Shown here piece after piece: positions 46,383-55,791 of a stretch of DNA of 64,000 nt. Position numbers and translations under genes: made by a program. The stretch covers positions 1,674,001-1,738,000 of the forward strand of contig NZ_JACHVS010000001.1 in assembly GCF_014190875.1 (NCBI RefSeq), in the 5' to 3' direction. The notes under the pieces are model-generated. The model saw only the letters and a list, made by a program, of their open reading frames with translations, was not told where the DNA came from and did not search any database. Source of the DNA: Paeniglutamicibacter cryotolerans. GTDB taxonomy: Bacteria; Actinomycetota; Actinomycetes; Actinomycetales; Micrococcaceae. Each line of letters opens with the position of its first letter. Positions within the stretch are counted from its first letter, which is position 1.

Positions 46383-46678
46383 CCTATGAGTATAGCCGCA
46401 TGGTCGCGGGTGAGGGTCGAAGCTGACCGGTCACTGCCGTTGAGTGGTTCCAGCACGAAGGCACAGGCTTTACCGTTGGCGCTGCCGGTGCGCGGTACCC
46501 GGATCGCGAGGGTGCGCGACATCGGATTCCACTCGGCCGGGCCGACCGCCCGGGCCAATGCGAGATGCAGTGCAGCGGGGGCCGGGCAGAGGAACCGGTG
46601 CCAGCGGCGGTTGATGCGCAGCTGGATCACGCCGAGGTCGGTATCGAGGATCGGCAGGACGCGGAAGACGGATTGCAT
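46379..46678 (-). CDS. Small hypothetical protein with conserved leader
   Basis: This is a predicted 99-residue protein of unknown function starting at ATG 46678 (MQSVFRVLPILDTDLG). If translation instead starts at the ATG ACG AAG that is conserved in the leader (46738), 20 residues are added in the same frame, giving MTKWHRPDRRCK first. The body has a strand-rich pattern (GVIQLRINRRWHRFLCPAP, ALHLALARAV, LAIRVPRTGSA). It is only loosely similar to the protein at 21045-21365. Its end overlaps the first bases of the riboswitch, and it follows the DinB-like gene. Confidence 0.55.
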   Translation of the reverse strand: MQSVFRVLPILDTDLGVIQLRINRRWHRFLCPAPAALHLALARAVGPAEWNPMSRTLAIRVPRTGSANGKACAFVLEPLNGSDRSASTLTRDHAAILIG

Positions 46679-46729
46679 GGGGCGGACTTCTTTTCCCTGG
46701 TTCTTGCACCGCCGGTCTGGACGGTGCCA

Positions 46730-46810
46730 CTTCGTCATCCGAACCACCCCGTGAACCTGGGGGTTGGTGCGCGGCCAGTCGGAGCTTGGCGCCGCATCTC
46801 TTGAAGCTGG
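46730..46810 (-). promoter_or_regulatory. Conserved leader element, copy B
   Basis: This 81-base block is the second copy of the leader at 21419-21513, with the same ordered segments but shorter spacers. The hairpin CCAACCCC/GGGGTGG forms here where copy A has CCCG/CGGG, which preserves pairing. GGCTATACT, a good -10 element, lies just upstream (46817-46825 on the minus strand), so the block should be transcribed. The GGGTGG and following ATG ACG AAG may be a ribosome site and start codon held in hairpins. Confidence 0.5.
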
Positions 46811-46841
46811 AATCAGTATAGCCACGGACCCGTTCGGGCGA

Positions 46842-47450
46842 TCAGTTGATGAAGTGGCCGCCCGCGACCTCTGCCGCGCGTTGGACCCGGCCGCGGTAGC
46901 CTTCCCACCAGCCGTCTGCCTCGGTGGGGATGTTGGTGTTCCCCTCGCGCAGCCCGATCTCGCCGTCGATCAGCTCGCGCACGATGTCAGCATGGCCGGC
47001 GTGGCGGGCGGTTTCCGCGATGACGTGGGTGATGACCAGATGCAATGGCACCGCCCGTCGTTCCTCGGGCCACCAGGGTACCGAACCGATGTCATCCAGG
47101 TCGAGGTCCTCGACGGTGGCATTCGCATGGGCCTGCGCGCGCCGGTAGAAGTCAACGATCCAGGCACTTGATTCACCGGGCATGGCCCACATATCGTAAT
47201 TGGTTTCCAGCTGGTCTTCGGGAACCCCGGCCCAGGGCATGGGCTCGGGCGCGGGCCGGCCAAAGGTCTCGCCGAAGTACCCGTATTCGACGCCGGCCAT
47301 GTGCTTGACGAGCCCCAGCAGGTTCGTCGCACTGGGAACCAAGGGCCGGCGCATGTCCATCTCACCGAGCCCGGCAAGTTTCCAGAGCAGCGCATCACGC
47401 TGGGTCTGAAGGTATCGCATGAGGGTATCCTTGGCCTGATCCATGGGCAC
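46842..47450 (-). CDS. DinB/DUF664-family protein
   Basis: This 202-residue protein belongs to the DinB-like four-helix superfamily (DUF664 branch). Metal-ligand histidines are visible in LLGLVKHMAGVEYGYF and ITHVIAETARHAGHADIVRE. Related enzymes include mycothiol- and bacillithiol-dependent transferases, so a thiol-dependent role is possible in a mycothiol-making actinobacterium. ATG 47444 (MDQAKD) is an alternative start. Confidence 0.85.
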   Translation of the reverse strand: MPMDQAKDTLMRYLQTQRDALLWKLAGLGEMDMRRPLVPSATNLLGLVKHMAGVEYGYFGETFGRPAPEPMPWAGVPEDQLETNYDMWAMPGESSAWIVDFYRRAQAHANATVEDLDLDDIGSVPWWPEERRAVPLHLVITHVIAETARHAGHADIVRELIDGEIGLREGNTNIPTEADGWWEGYRGRVQRAAEVAGGHFIN

Positions 47451-47593
47451 AGGGTAGGCTTTTTCGCTTGGAATTCACAGGGAACGGGACACCTGCCGCC
47501 GCTGCTGGGGGAGCGCCCTCGCTGATGTCGAATGCCGTCTGGCCTAAGCTTGTGCAAGACCGGAAAACCCAGAGCAGTAGAGAGTCGCAACCC

Positions 47594-48169
47594 ATGAAGG
47601 CCTTGCCCGTCGAGCCCAGTAGTGCCCCGTTGGCCATCGGGTCGCGCATCCGTGCCGCGCGCCACGCCCAGCGCCTGACCATCGAGCAGGTGGCTGAATC
47701 CACGGGGCTGACCAAGGGGTTCCTCTCGCGGGTCGAGCGCGATCTCACCTCACCCTCCGTCGCCTCTCTGGTAACCCTGTGCCAGGTGCTCTCGGTGGAG
47801 GTCGGTGCGCTCTTCTCCGCCCCGGACATCCACGTGGTGCCCCTGGCCGACGCCCCGCGGATCTCCATGGGCGGGGTGGGAATCGTCGAACAACTCGTGA
47901 CGGCGCGTTCGGAGCGCCGGCTGCAGGTCATCCGCTCCGTCATCGACCCCCGCGGGGCCGGCGAGCAGGAGCTCTACGCGGTGGACTGCGAGGTGGAGGT
48001 GCTGCATGTGGTCTCGGGGCGCTTCGTGCTGATCTTGGCGAATGAGCGCTATGAGCTGGCGGCCGGTGACACGCTCACCTTTCCTGGGCGCGAACCGCAC
48101 AGCTGGCTCAACCCGACGGATGAGCCGGCAGTGGTCATTTGGACGCTGGTCCCGGCGGCCTCCAGCTAA
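47594..48169 (+). CDS. XRE-family regulator with C-terminal cupin
   Basis: This 191-residue protein has an N-terminal HTH_3 domain ([49 protein letters not shown]) and a C-terminal cupin with [16 protein letters not shown] and GREPHSWLN. Such PuuR-like regulators often control amino-acid or polyamine use. ATG 47594 gives the expected short N-terminus. It ends 4 bases into the convergent APC permease gene. The permease and the agmatinase-like gene downstream are possible targets. Confidence 0.88.
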   Translation: MKALPVEPSSAPLAIGSRIRAARHAQRLTIEQVAESTGLTKGFLSRVERDLTSPSVASLVTLCQVLSVEVGALFSAPDIHVVPLADAPRISMGGVGIVEQLVTARSERRLQVIRSVIDPRGAGEQELYAVDCEVEVLHVVSGRFVLILANERYELAAGDTLTFPGREPHSWLNPTDEPAVVIWTLVPAASS

Positions 48170-50139
48170 CCCACGTGCACCCACGGCCGGCGCTGCAGGT
48201 TCGGCTCCGCCTCCCGCAGCACCTCGCGGGTCATCGGGGCGATTTCGCCCTGGCCCAGGAAGAGGAAGCTGAGCATGTTCTTCACCGGGGAACCCTCGGT
48301 CCAGCGGAAATAGATGTGCGGCATGATGCCCGTTGTATCGCGTACGTGCATTGCGATGGCTGCCAGCGCCGTGGGGACGGAGGTGGCACTGGCCTCCAGG
48401 ATCGGGAACCCGTGCCGGGTCAGCCCGCGGACCACGATGTCCTCGGCGAAGTCGGAGAAGTCCCCGATCTTCACCTCCACGAAGATGGCGGGCGAGTCGA
48501 CGGGCAGGTGGCTTGCCGCGCGGGCATGGGCCAGCTTGTGCCGGTAGCGCTCTGCGCTCATCCGGACCGGCTCGTGGGCGATGAAACGGACCAGGCCCTG
48601 GTGCTCGGCGGCGCGGATGATCGCCTGGGCCTCCTCATCAAGCAACACAGAGGTGGCACGCAGTTCGGTGGATCGCTGGAAGCGCGAGATGAATGAAACG
48701 ATCACTATCCCTGAGATGAAGAACGCGGCGATGCGCAGGCCGTCGGGCCGTTCGATGGAGTTGACGACCGTCGTGTAGAGGAAGACCACGGATACCAGCG
48801 CGAACATGAAGGTGCGCCAGCGTTGCTTCAGACGCCGAGCCGACAGTGTTACGGCCACGGCGGCCGAGGTCATCAGCACCAGCACGCCGGTGGCGTACGC
48901 GGCTCCCTGGGCGTCGACATCGGCATCGAAGACGATGGTCACGAGCAGGGCGATGGCCCCGAGCACCAGGACCAGCGGGCGGATGGCCCGGGCCCATTCG
49001 GGGGCCATGCCGAAGCGCGGCAGGTAGCGGGGGATCAGGTTCAGCATCCCGGCCAGCGCCGAGGCACCGGCGAACCAGAGGATGCCGATGGTGGAGAGGT
49101 CGTAGATGCTGCCGAAGACCTCGCCCAGCTGCTCATGGGCCAGGAAGGCCAGCGCGCGCCCGTTGGCCGGTCCGCCGGGTTGGAACGCCGCGGCAGGAAT
49201 CAGGATCGTCGTCACCAGGGAGGAAGCGACGAGGAAGCCGCTCATGGTCAGTGCTGCCGTGGTGAGCAGCTTTTTGGCCCCGGCGATGCGTCCGGCCGGA
49301 TTGGCCTCGGTGTCGCCCGGGCGCATCCGGATCTGCGGCATGACAGCAACGCCGGTCTCGAAGCCGGAGAGTCCCAGGGCCAGCTTGGGGAAGACGATCA
49401 AGGCCATCGCCACCATCATGACCGGGCTGCCGTGGCCGGTGGTCAGCGAGGTCCACCAGTCGCCGGCGGGGACCGGGTTCCGGGCGATCACCATGAATGA
49501 ATTCACCACGACGACCAGGTTCAACACCAGGTAGATGCCCACCAGTGCCACGGCAAGGCCCATGACCTCGGTGAATCCGCGCAGGAACAATGCCGTGAGG
49601 CCGATGATCAGGAGGATCGTGATGGGGAGGTTCTGTCCGTGGAACCAATCCGGGGTGAATGGGTTCTCAATGATGTGCGCCGTCGAGTCGGCCGAGGACA
49701 GGGTAATGGTGATCATGTAGTCGGTGGCGGCGAAGCCCAGCAGGACCAGCACGAAGACCTTTCCCTTCCAGCGCGGCAACAGCCGTTCGAGCATGGAGAT
49801 CGATCCTTGCCCATGAGGGCTTTCCTCGGCCACCCGGCGGTAGACCGGCAGCGCGGCGCCGAGGGTGACTGCAACGAGGATCAGTGTGGCCAGCGGGGCC
49901 AGGGCCCCGGCGGCGAGCGCCGCAATGGCCGGCTGGTAGCCCAGCGTGGAGAAGTAATCGAGTCCTGAAAGGCACATGACCTGCCACCATCGGTGACCAG
50001 CCGGCTTGGCCTCCTTCGTGGCCTGTCCCGTTTCGACGTGGCCGACGCCGGGGTTCATGAGCCAGGCGGAAATCCGCGTACCCGCGGTGCGGGAGCCGGG
50101 GGCGATGCGGCGGCCGTTAGCGCCAATGGGTGTGTTCAC
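48166..50139 (-). CDS. APC-superfamily permease, KimA-like
   Basis: This 657-residue membrane protein has about twelve helices (residues 50-480) and a cytoplasmic C-terminal domain of about 150 residues. The start of the transport domain, [21 protein letters not shown], and [18 protein letters not shown] are typical of APC permeases of the KimA type, which includes c-di-AMP-regulated potassium importers; amino-acid transport cannot be excluded. GTG 50139 with an upstream AGGAG is chosen; ATG 50058 is a shorter option. Conserved [21 protein letters not shown] in the tail may be a ligand-binding segment. Confidence 0.8.
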   Translation of the reverse strand: MNTPIGANGRRIAPGSRTAGTRISAWLMNPGVGHVETGQATKEAKPAGHRWWQVMCLSGLDYFSTLGYQPAIAALAAGALAPLATLILVAVTLGAALPVYRRVAEESPHGQGSISMLERLLPRWKGKVFVLVLLGFAATDYMITITLSSADSTAHIIENPFTPDWFHGQNLPITILLIIGLTALFLRGFTEVMGLAVALVGIYLVLNLVVVVNSFMVIARNPVPAGDWWTSLTTGHGSPVMMVAMALIVFPKLALGLSGFETGVAVMPQIRMRPGDTEANPAGRIAGAKKLLTTAALTMSGFLVASSLVTTILIPAAAFQPGGPANGRALAFLAHEQLGEVFGSIYDLSTIGILWFAGASALAGMLNLIPRYLPRFGMAPEWARAIRPLVLVLGAIALLVTIVFDADVDAQGAAYATGVLVLMTSAAVAVTLSARRLKQRWRTFMFALVSVVFLYTTVVNSIERPDGLRIAAFFISGIVIVSFISRFQRSTELRATSVLLDEEAQAIIRAAEHQGLVRFIAHEPVRMSAERYRHKLAHARAASHLPVDSPAIFVEVKIGDFSDFAEDIVVRGLTRHGFPILEASATSVPTALAAIAMHVRDTTGIMPHIYFRWTEGSPVKNMLSFLFLGQGEIAPMTREVLREAEPNLQRRPWVHVG

Positions 50140-50232
50140 GACCGGAAACGCTACTCCTGGTTGGAGGCGAAAGCATCGGATCACCGCGGATAGTTTTGTG
50201 ATACGGCTGACACCGCCGTTGATTTTCCCCCG

Positions 50233-50266
50233 CGGAAAGACAATGGTTTTCCATAACGGAAAGACA
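50233..50266 (+). repeat. Two CGGAAAGACA repeats upstream of a small operon
   Basis: CGGAAAGACA occurs at 50233-50242 and 50257-50266, a 24-base period, with TTTTCC between them, so GGAAA and TTTCC alternate. The repeats lie 22 bases before the start of the membrane protein gene and look like a regulator-binding site, perhaps for the winged-helix protein at 50757. Confidence 0.4.
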
Positions 50267-50287
50267 GATGGAGGGGAGTTGGGGTGG

Positions 50288-50770
50288 ATGGAAGATGCAT
50301 GTGGGGCGGACCCGGGCTGGCGGCGCGTGGAGCTGGCTAAGAGCCTGGCGCTCGCAGAGGGGGCCGCCAAGGCGATGGCCGGGCGTTTCGGGGAGCCTCT
50401 GTGGTTCTGCGTGCTCATGGGAATGCTGGCCGGAATCGGGGTGACGTTGCTGCATCTGGACGGAGCGGGCTTCGCGGGGGCGGTCGTCGTCGGGATCTTC
50501 GTTGCCCTGGTATCGGTCCGGGCCATCTGGCGTGGCCGCCGCGTGCGCGACCGCCCGCCACTGACCCATGGGCGGAGCCATATGTGGTGGGTCTGCGCGA
50601 TGCTCCTACTCATGGGCCCGGTGCCGATGCTCACCGCGGTCGACGCGTTGCCCTGGGTGCTGGCAAAGCTGCTGCTGCTCTCCGCGGCCTTCACTTTGGT
50701 CTATTTCAAGTTGAGCAGGGCGGCACTGCGCCAGGCGGTAAAGGAGGGGTGGGTTGATGACACCTTCTGA
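50288..50770 (+). CDS. Hypothetical membrane protein
   Basis: This 160-residue protein has an N-terminal soluble helix of about 45 residues and four hydrophobic segments ([63 protein letters not shown]). No family is recognised. ATG 50288 has GGAGGGGAG upstream. Its 3' end overlaps the winged-helix regulator gene by 14 bases, a common arrangement for a two-gene unit of membrane protein plus small regulator. Confidence 0.7.
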   Translation: MEDACGADPGWRRVELAKSLALAEGAAKAMAGRFGEPLWFCVLMGMLAGIGVTLLHLDGAGFAGAVVVGIFVALVSVRAIWRGRRVRDRPPLTHGRSHMWWVCAMLLLMGPVPMLTAVDALPWVLAKLLLLSAAFTLVYFKLSRAALRQAVKEGWVDDTF

Positions 50771-51062
50771 TCCGCCGGGCTTCAACGCGCTGATCCACGC
50801 ACCGCAGCGCCTTCGCATTTGTGCCGCTCTGCTGCCCGTGCGGGAAATTGAGTTCTCGGCGTTGCGCGACGGACTCGCAGTGGCCGATTCCGTCCTGTCC
50901 AAGCACCTGCGGGTCTTGGACGAGGCTGGCTATATCCGCCTCTCCAAGCCCACGGGCCGGGGCCGGGCGAGGACCTGGGTGTCGATCACCGCGTCCGGGC
51001 GCACCGCCGTGCTGAAGCACCTGGATGCGCTTCGTGCCATGCTCGGTGATGTGGGCGCCTGA
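50757..51062 (+). CDS. Winged-helix transcriptional regulator
   Basis: This 101-residue single-domain protein fits the HTH_27-like winged-helix family: [21 protein letters not shown], then [25 protein letters not shown] as the recognition region, then a wing with [18 protein letters not shown] 50757 is preceded by AAGGAGGGG. It overlaps the membrane protein gene and precedes the promoter of the agmatinase-like gene. Confidence 0.85.
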   Translation: MTPSDPPGFNALIHAPQRLRICAALLPVREIEFSALRDGLAVADSVLSKHLRVLDEAGYIRLSKPTGRGRARTWVSITASGRTAVLKHLDALRAMLGDVGA

Positions 51063-51078
51063 GCCCGACATTGTTTTC

Positions 51079-51107
51079 TTGACTGTGGCAGCTGCCACAA
51101 ATAGCAT
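51079..51107 (+). promoter_or_regulatory. Promoter with palindromic operator before the agmatinase-like gene
   Basis: TTGACT (51079-51084) and TAGCAT (51102-51107) are spaced by 17 bases. A perfect 16-bp palindrome, TGTGGCAGCTGCCACA (51084-51099), fills the spacer, so a dimeric repressor bound there would block RNA polymerase. The XRE-cupin protein or the winged-helix protein are candidate binders. Confidence 0.65.
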
Positions 51108-51195
51108 TATAGGCAACAGTTGTTTTCAAATAGGAAACTTGGTGTGGGGTTCTTCCTCGAACCGCATCCGGGTGCCGCCCCGAAGGAGATCCAAC

Positions 51196-52185
51196 ATGGA
51201 AGAGATCCGCATCGAAGCCAATGGCAAGCTCGGCCCGATCGACGCCTCGCGCATTCCACGCTTTGCCGGTGCCGCGACCTATGCCAAGCTGCCGCGGATC
51301 GACCAGGTCGATGCCGCAGACATCAAAATCGTCGGAGTGCCCTTCGACGCCGGAGTCTCCTACCGCCCCGGTGCCCGCTTCGGTTCCACCCACATCCGCG
51401 AATCCTCACGGCTGCTGCGGCCCTATAACCCGGCCCTGGACATCTCCCCGTTCGAACGCTGCCAAGTGGCAGACGCCGGCGACATGGCGGTGAATCCGTT
51501 CAATATCAACGAGGCGATAGAGTCCATCCAGCAGAACGCGCTGGAGCTCACGGCCGACGGCTCCACCCTGGTGACACTGGGCGGGGACCACACCATCGCG
51601 CTGCCGCTGCTACGCGCCGCCTCCGAACGCGCCGGGGAACCGGTGGCCATGCTGCACTTCGACGCGCACCTGGACACCTGGGACACCTACTTCGGTGCCG
51701 AGTACACCCACGGCACGCCCTTCCGCCGCGCCGTGGAGGAAGGGATCCTGGACACCGAGGCGATCTCCCACGTGGGCACCCGCGGCCCGCTCTACGGCAA
51801 GAAGGACCTGGAGGACGACAAGCGCTTCGGCTTCGGCATCGTGACCTCCTCCGACGTCTACTACCAGGGCGTGCGTGAAATCGTCGAGAAGCTCCGCGAT
51901 CGGATCGGGGCCCGCCCGCTGTACATCTCGGTGGACATCGATGTGCTTGACCCGGCCCACGCCCCGGGCACCGGAACCCCCGAGGCCGGCGGCATCACCA
52001 GCCGTGAACTGCTCGAAATCATCCGCGGGCTGCGTGGCATGAACATCATCGGCGCAGACATCGTCGAGGTCTCCCCGGCCTACGACCACGCCGAAATGAC
52101 CGGCATCGCCGCCTCACACGTCGCCTACGACCTGGTTTCACTGATCGCCGACAAGCGCGCCGCCGATGCGGAGGCCAAGGCATGA
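51196..52185 (+). CDS. Agmatinase/guanidinobutyrase-like ureohydrolase
   Basis: This 329-residue arginase-superfamily enzyme hydrolyses a guanidino compound to an amine and urea at a dinuclear Mn centre. The metal motifs are GGDH (about residue 129), FDAHLDTWD (about 156) and [19 protein letters not shown] (about 245), all intact. The N-terminal segment and length fit SpeB/GbuA-type enzymes (agmatine, 4-guanidinobutyrate or 3-guanidinopropionate). ATG 51196 follows AAGGAG. It overlaps the TPP enzyme gene by 4 bases, and that partner suggests guanidinobutyrate from 2-ketoarginine as a possible substrate. Confidence 0.92.
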   Translation: MEEIRIEANGKLGPIDASRIPRFAGAATYAKLPRIDQVDAADIKIVGVPFDAGVSYRPGARFGSTHIRESSRLLRPYNPALDISPFERCQVADAGDMAVNPFNINEAIESIQQNALELTADGSTLVTLGGDHTIALPLLRAASERAGEPVAMLHFDAHLDTWDTYFGAEYTHGTPFRRAVEEGILDTEAISHVGTRGPLYGKKDLEDDKRFGFGIVTSSDVYYQGVREIVEKLRDRIGARPLYISVDIDVLDPAHAPGTGTPEAGGITSRELLEIIRGLRGMNIIGADIVEVSPAYDHAEMTGIAASHVAYDLVSLIADKRAADAEAKA

Positions 52186-53858
52186 ACGCACCGACTGGGC
52201 CGAGCACCCGCAACGGCGGGGATCTGGTCATCGAGACGCTGACCGCTCTCGGTGCCAAGGCCGTCTTCGGGATCCCCGGGCAGCACGCGCTGGGCCTCTT
52301 CGACGCGCTTTCGCGTTCGAAGCTGAGCTTCGTCTCCTCCCGGGTGGAAAACAATTCGGCCTTTGCCGCCGATGGCTATTCCCGGGCCACCGGCGAGGTC
52401 GGAGTACTCTTCCTATCCACCGGGCCCGGAGCCCTGACTTCGTTGGCCGGACTGCAGGAGGCCTACGCGACGGGCGTGCCGATGATCGTGGTGGCCAGCC
52501 AGATCCCGCTGGACGGGCTCGGCGCCCGCCGCAAGGGCATGCTGCACCAACTGGATGACCAGAAAGCCTCCGCCGCGAACGTCACCAAGTCCCAACGCAC
52601 CGTCCACCATGCCTCCGGCATCCCCTCGGCGATCCAGGACGCCTGGGCCGACGCGATCACCGTGCCGCAGGGCCCGGTCTGGATCGAGGTGCCGCAGGAC
52701 GTGCTGCTGGCCCCGGTGTTCGTCCCGCCGGTCGCCGACGCGCTGGCCGAGGCATACCAGCACCCACCGCGGATCGAGCTCATCGACGAGGCGGTGCGCT
52801 GGCTCGGCGAGGCATCGCGCCCCGTGATCGTCGCCGGCGGAGGGGTTCGCCGTGCCGGTGCGCAGGCGGCGCTGCTGGCTGTGGCCGAAACGCTCGGCGC
52901 CCCCGTGGTGTGTTCGCCCGGCGGCAACGGCGCCTTCCCCTGGAACCACGAACTGTCGCTGCAATCCTGGGTGGAGGACCGGTACGTCACCGAGGTACTC
53001 GAGGACGCCGACGTGCTCATCGTCGTCGGGTCCGCCTTGGGCGAGGTGACCAGCAACTACTTCACGCTGGAACCACGCGGGCGGCTGATCCAGATCGACG
53101 CCGAACCTCGCGTGCTTGAATCCAACCGCCCGGCGCTGGGCATCCGCGCCGACGCCCGGGCAGCCCTCGAATACCTGGAAACTGCACTGACTGCCACCTC
53201 GGGCGGAACTGCCGCCGACTGGCACGGCCAGGGTCCGGTCCGGGTCGTCGCACAGACCCTCGCGAAGGTCGCTGCCCGGCTCGATGCCCAGGACCTGGCC
53301 AAGGAGCGCCGGTTCATGGCCGACATCCGGACCGCCGTGCCAGAGGACATGCAGACCTTCTGGGACATGACGATCTCCGCCTATTGGGGTTGGAGTTGTT
53401 GGGATGCTCGAAGCGGCGAATTCCACTCGGCCCAGGGCGCCGGCGGGCTGGGGTTCGGCTTCCCCGCGGCCATCGGCGGTGCCGTAGGCCTGCAAGTCGC
53501 CGGCAAATCCCATGCCGATGCGCGCGTGTTGGCCGTCTCCGGTGACGGTTCGGCGATGTACTCGATTTCCGAGCTCGCCACGGCCCGGCAGCACAACACA
53601 CCGGTCACCTGGCTGATCGTCGATGACGGCGGGTACGGGATACTACGCGAATACATGGTCGGCACCTTCGGAAAGGCCACGGCCACCGAGCTTGCCCGCC
53701 CCGATTTCGTGGCACTGGCGCAATCCTTCGGCGTTCCGTCCCGACTGGTCGATCCAGAGGACGTCGGTGCCGCGCTGGCAGAGTCGTTTGCCGGGCAGGG
53801 TCCGAACGTGGTGGTTGTGCAGACACTGCTGAAGATGTTCGCCCCGACGCACCTCTAG
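52182..53858 (+). CDS. ThDP-dependent decarboxylase, acetolactate-synthase-like
   Basis: This 558-residue enzyme has three ThDP-enzyme domains: [15 protein letters not shown] and the catalytic-type glutamate in [15 protein letters not shown] (about residue 54), a central [12 protein letters not shown] domain, and the C-terminal [17 protein letters not shown] with DDGGYG for Mg2+/ThDP. Length and partner gene fit AruI-type 2-ketoarginine decarboxylase, which makes 4-guanidinobutyraldehyde in the arginine transaminase route, but acetolactate- or benzoylformate-type activities are possible. Its stop codon lies inside the CTAG at the edge of the downstream IS element. Confidence 0.82.
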   Translation: MNAPTGPSTRNGGDLVIETLTALGAKAVFGIPGQHALGLFDALSRSKLSFVSSRVENNSAFAADGYSRATGEVGVLFLSTGPGALTSLAGLQEAYATGVPMIVVASQIPLDGLGARRKGMLHQLDDQKASAANVTKSQRTVHHASGIPSAIQDAWADAITVPQGPVWIEVPQDVLLAPVFVPPVADALAEAYQHPPRIELIDEAVRWLGEASRPVIVAGGGVRRAGAQAALLAVAETLGAPVVCSPGGNGAFPWNHELSLQSWVEDRYVTEVLEDADVLIVVGSALGEVTSNYFTLEPRGRLIQIDAEPRVLESNRPALGIRADARAALEYLETALTATSGGTAADWHGQGPVRVVAQTLAKVAARLDAQDLAKERRFMADIRTAVPEDMQTFWDMTISAYWGWSCWDARSGEFHSAQGAGGLGFGFPAAIGGAVGLQVAGKSHADARVLAVSGDGSAMYSISELATARQHNTPVTWLIVDDGGYGILREYMVGTFGKATATELARPDFVALAQSFGVPSRLVDPEDVGAALAESFAGQGPNVVVVQTLLKMFAPTHL

Positions 53859-53938
53859 CGGGAGTTTCCTAGCTAATCACTCCGATAGTCATGTCACACC
53901 TAGTCAGTGTCGGTTTTTAGTGACCGGAAATGTATGAC

Positions 53939-55645
53939 CTAACTTTTCTTCGGGGCCAGCTTGGCGAGGTTGAAGATTTCGGCAAGGTTGGCGTGGGTGT
54001 CGATTTCTTCGGTGAGCATGCGCCGGGCCTTGGGGCGGCCTCCGGTGGAGGGGTAGATCATCACGGTTTCGCCGATGCTGGCCAGTCGTTCGAGCAGTTC
54101 TCGTACGGAGTGGTGTTCGCCGGCCTGTTCGACGTCGCGGCGCATGAGGTGGGCGATCTGCAGGGCCAGGACGCAGGTGAAGGTGTGGATGCGGATGTTG
54201 TGTTCGGTCCAGTGGTTCATGGGTGAGAACGAGACCACGTGGGGGTCCTTGAGCTGCCGGAACCCGAATTCCGCGTCCGATTGGGACCGGTAGGCGTCGA
54301 CCACCTCGGCCACCGGCCAGTTCTCGTGGGTGGTGACCAGGATCCTTTTCCCGAACACCTCGTCTTCCAGCTCCTTGCGTGCGGTCTCGTTGACGCTGAC
54401 GGAGAGCCTGTGGGTGGCCGGTGTGGTGCCGGTGACCTCGCAGAGCAGGACGCGCTGGAGCCAGGAGTCGCGAGTGATCGATTTGATGTGCTCGGCCAGC
54501 TCTCCGGTGGTGCGGCGGGCCTTTCCGCGGGCCAGTGTCTCGGCGAGGTCCGCGAGCTTTGCCTGGGCCTTGGCCAGGGTTTGGGCAAAGCCTGCGGCCT
54601 GCTTTTGGTGCAGTGTCGGTGAGTGGGTGAGGATCACCCGGCGCTCGGTCCCGTAGACATCCCTACGGGACTCCACTGCGCTGAGCCCCTCGAAGCGTTC
54701 CTCCTCCATGATCACGCGGTCCTTGGCCGGTATCTTGAGCAGGTCCGTGACCTGGGAGGGTGGGATGGAGCCGACGAAGGCGAGGTCGGTGTCGGTGACG
54801 CGGGTGAAGTTGGAGGCCGAGTTCTGTCCGGCGTCGAACACCACGGTGACTTCCGGGTTACCGGAGATCCCGGCGGTTTCGGCGAGCTTGCGGTGCCGCG
54901 CTCCGAGCGCGTCGATCATGAGCGGGAATTGGGTGACGTCGGGTTTGTTTCCCGGGTAGGCGTGGGCGAGCAGCGGGATGCCGCCGTCGCGGGTGATGAC
55001 CAGTCCCAGGCCGACCAGGCGCAGGTCGTTGCGTTTCTGTTTGGCCTTGCCGCGTTGGGCGATCGGCGCTTTCTCGTTGGTGGAGTCGATGTAGGTGGCG
55101 AAGTTGGTCATGTCCAGGGCCAGGGCGGAGATGTCCAGGTTGAATTCGGTGATCATCGCCAATGCGATGCGTTCCTCGATCACCGCGAGCTGTTCCAGGG
55201 TGACCTTGTGCATGGCGTCCCAGAAGCGCCGGTGGTCCAGCACGGACGCGGGGATCTTGGTGAAGCGGTCCGCCGCGGTGGTTTTCCACCAATCACTGAA
55301 GCCGGCCTTGGAGGTGGGTGCCACGACCCGGTTCAGCGCCGCCAGGGACAGGTAGGTGCCTACCGAGGCACCTGCGTCCGTGCGGCGTGGGCCAACGGCC
55401 TCGTCGATAATCCCGGCGATGTCCAGGCGTTGCAGGATGCCCCAGACCGCGGCGGAATCCCCGAAGCCCAGGTGCCGCGTTTTCTCTGGCACGGTTGCGG
55501 CTTCCTTGGCGTCCAGGAGCTTTTCGATGTCCTTGGCGCTTCCCAGGTACCGCTCGGAAACCATCTTCGGCTTCCCGTCCACCCGCGCCATCTCACGCAG
55601 GTACCAGTACACGTTGCCGTTGATCGTTTTCTTGTAGAGCGCCAT
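53939..55645 (-). CDS. IS1634-family transposase
   Basis: This 568-residue DDE transposase starts MALYKKTINGNVYWYLREM; an ATG 4 codons upstream is also in frame. Visible features are ALDMTNFATYID as the first catalytic aspartate region, VVFDAGQNSASNF as the second, and SDAEFGFRQLKDPHVV with the catalytic glutamate near the C-terminus (YRSQSDAEFGFRQLK). The size and pattern match the IS1634 group of the IS4 superfamily. The frame is intact, so the element may be active. Confidence 0.92.
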   Translation of the reverse strand: MALYKKTINGNVYWYLREMARVDGKPKMVSERYLGSAKDIEKLLDAKEAATVPEKTRHLGFGDSAAVWGILQRLDIAGIIDEAVGPRRTDAGASVGTYLSLAALNRVVAPTSKAGFSDWWKTTAADRFTKIPASVLDHRRFWDAMHKVTLEQLAVIEERIALAMITEFNLDISALALDMTNFATYIDSTNEKAPIAQRGKAKQKRNDLRLVGLGLVITRDGGIPLLAHAYPGNKPDVTQFPLMIDALGARHRKLAETAGISGNPEVTVVFDAGQNSASNFTRVTDTDLAFVGSIPPSQVTDLLKIPAKDRVIMEEERFEGLSAVESRRDVYGTERRVILTHSPTLHQKQAAGFAQTLAKAQAKLADLAETLARGKARRTTGELAEHIKSITRDSWLQRVLLCEVTGTTPATHRLSVSVNETARKELEDEVFGKRILVTTHENWPVAEVVDAYRSQSDAEFGFRQLKDPHVVSFSPMNHWTEHNIRIHTFTCVLALQIAHLMRRDVEQAGEHHSVRELLERLASIGETVMIYPSTGGRPKARRMLTEEIDTHANLAEIFNLAKLAPKKS

Positions 55646-55687
55646 GTCATAAATCATACTTTAGGTCATACATATTTCGGCAGATGG

Positions 55688-55737
55688 AAGGCCCCGACAC
55701 GCCGCTGATTCCGCGGTTTATTTCTTGTCGGGGCCTT
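55688..55737. other. Hairpin near the right end of the IS1634-type element
   Basis: A perfect 12-bp inverted repeat (55688-55699 and 55726-55737) lies between the right end and the transposase start. On the minus strand it precedes the transposase and could block read-through transcription from outside, as hairpins do in other IS elements. Confidence 0.5.
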
Positions 55738-55791
55738 CGAAAACGAAATAGCTAGGAAACTCCCGCTAGGGCCGGACGGTTGTTGTAGGTG

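Larger units (their letters stand above)
53855..55769 (-). mobile_element. IS1634-family insertion sequence
   Basis: The element is about 1,915 bp and bounded by a perfect 21-bp inverted repeat (53855-53875 and 55749-55769) beginning CTAGCGGGAGTTTCC. A second inverted pair, ATGTATGACCTAA (53930-53942 and its complement 55661-55673), lies inside and may bind the transposase. The CTAG ends could be a 4-bp palindromic target duplication or part of the repeat; without an empty site this cannot be settled. It carries one transposase gene. Confidence 0.8.
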
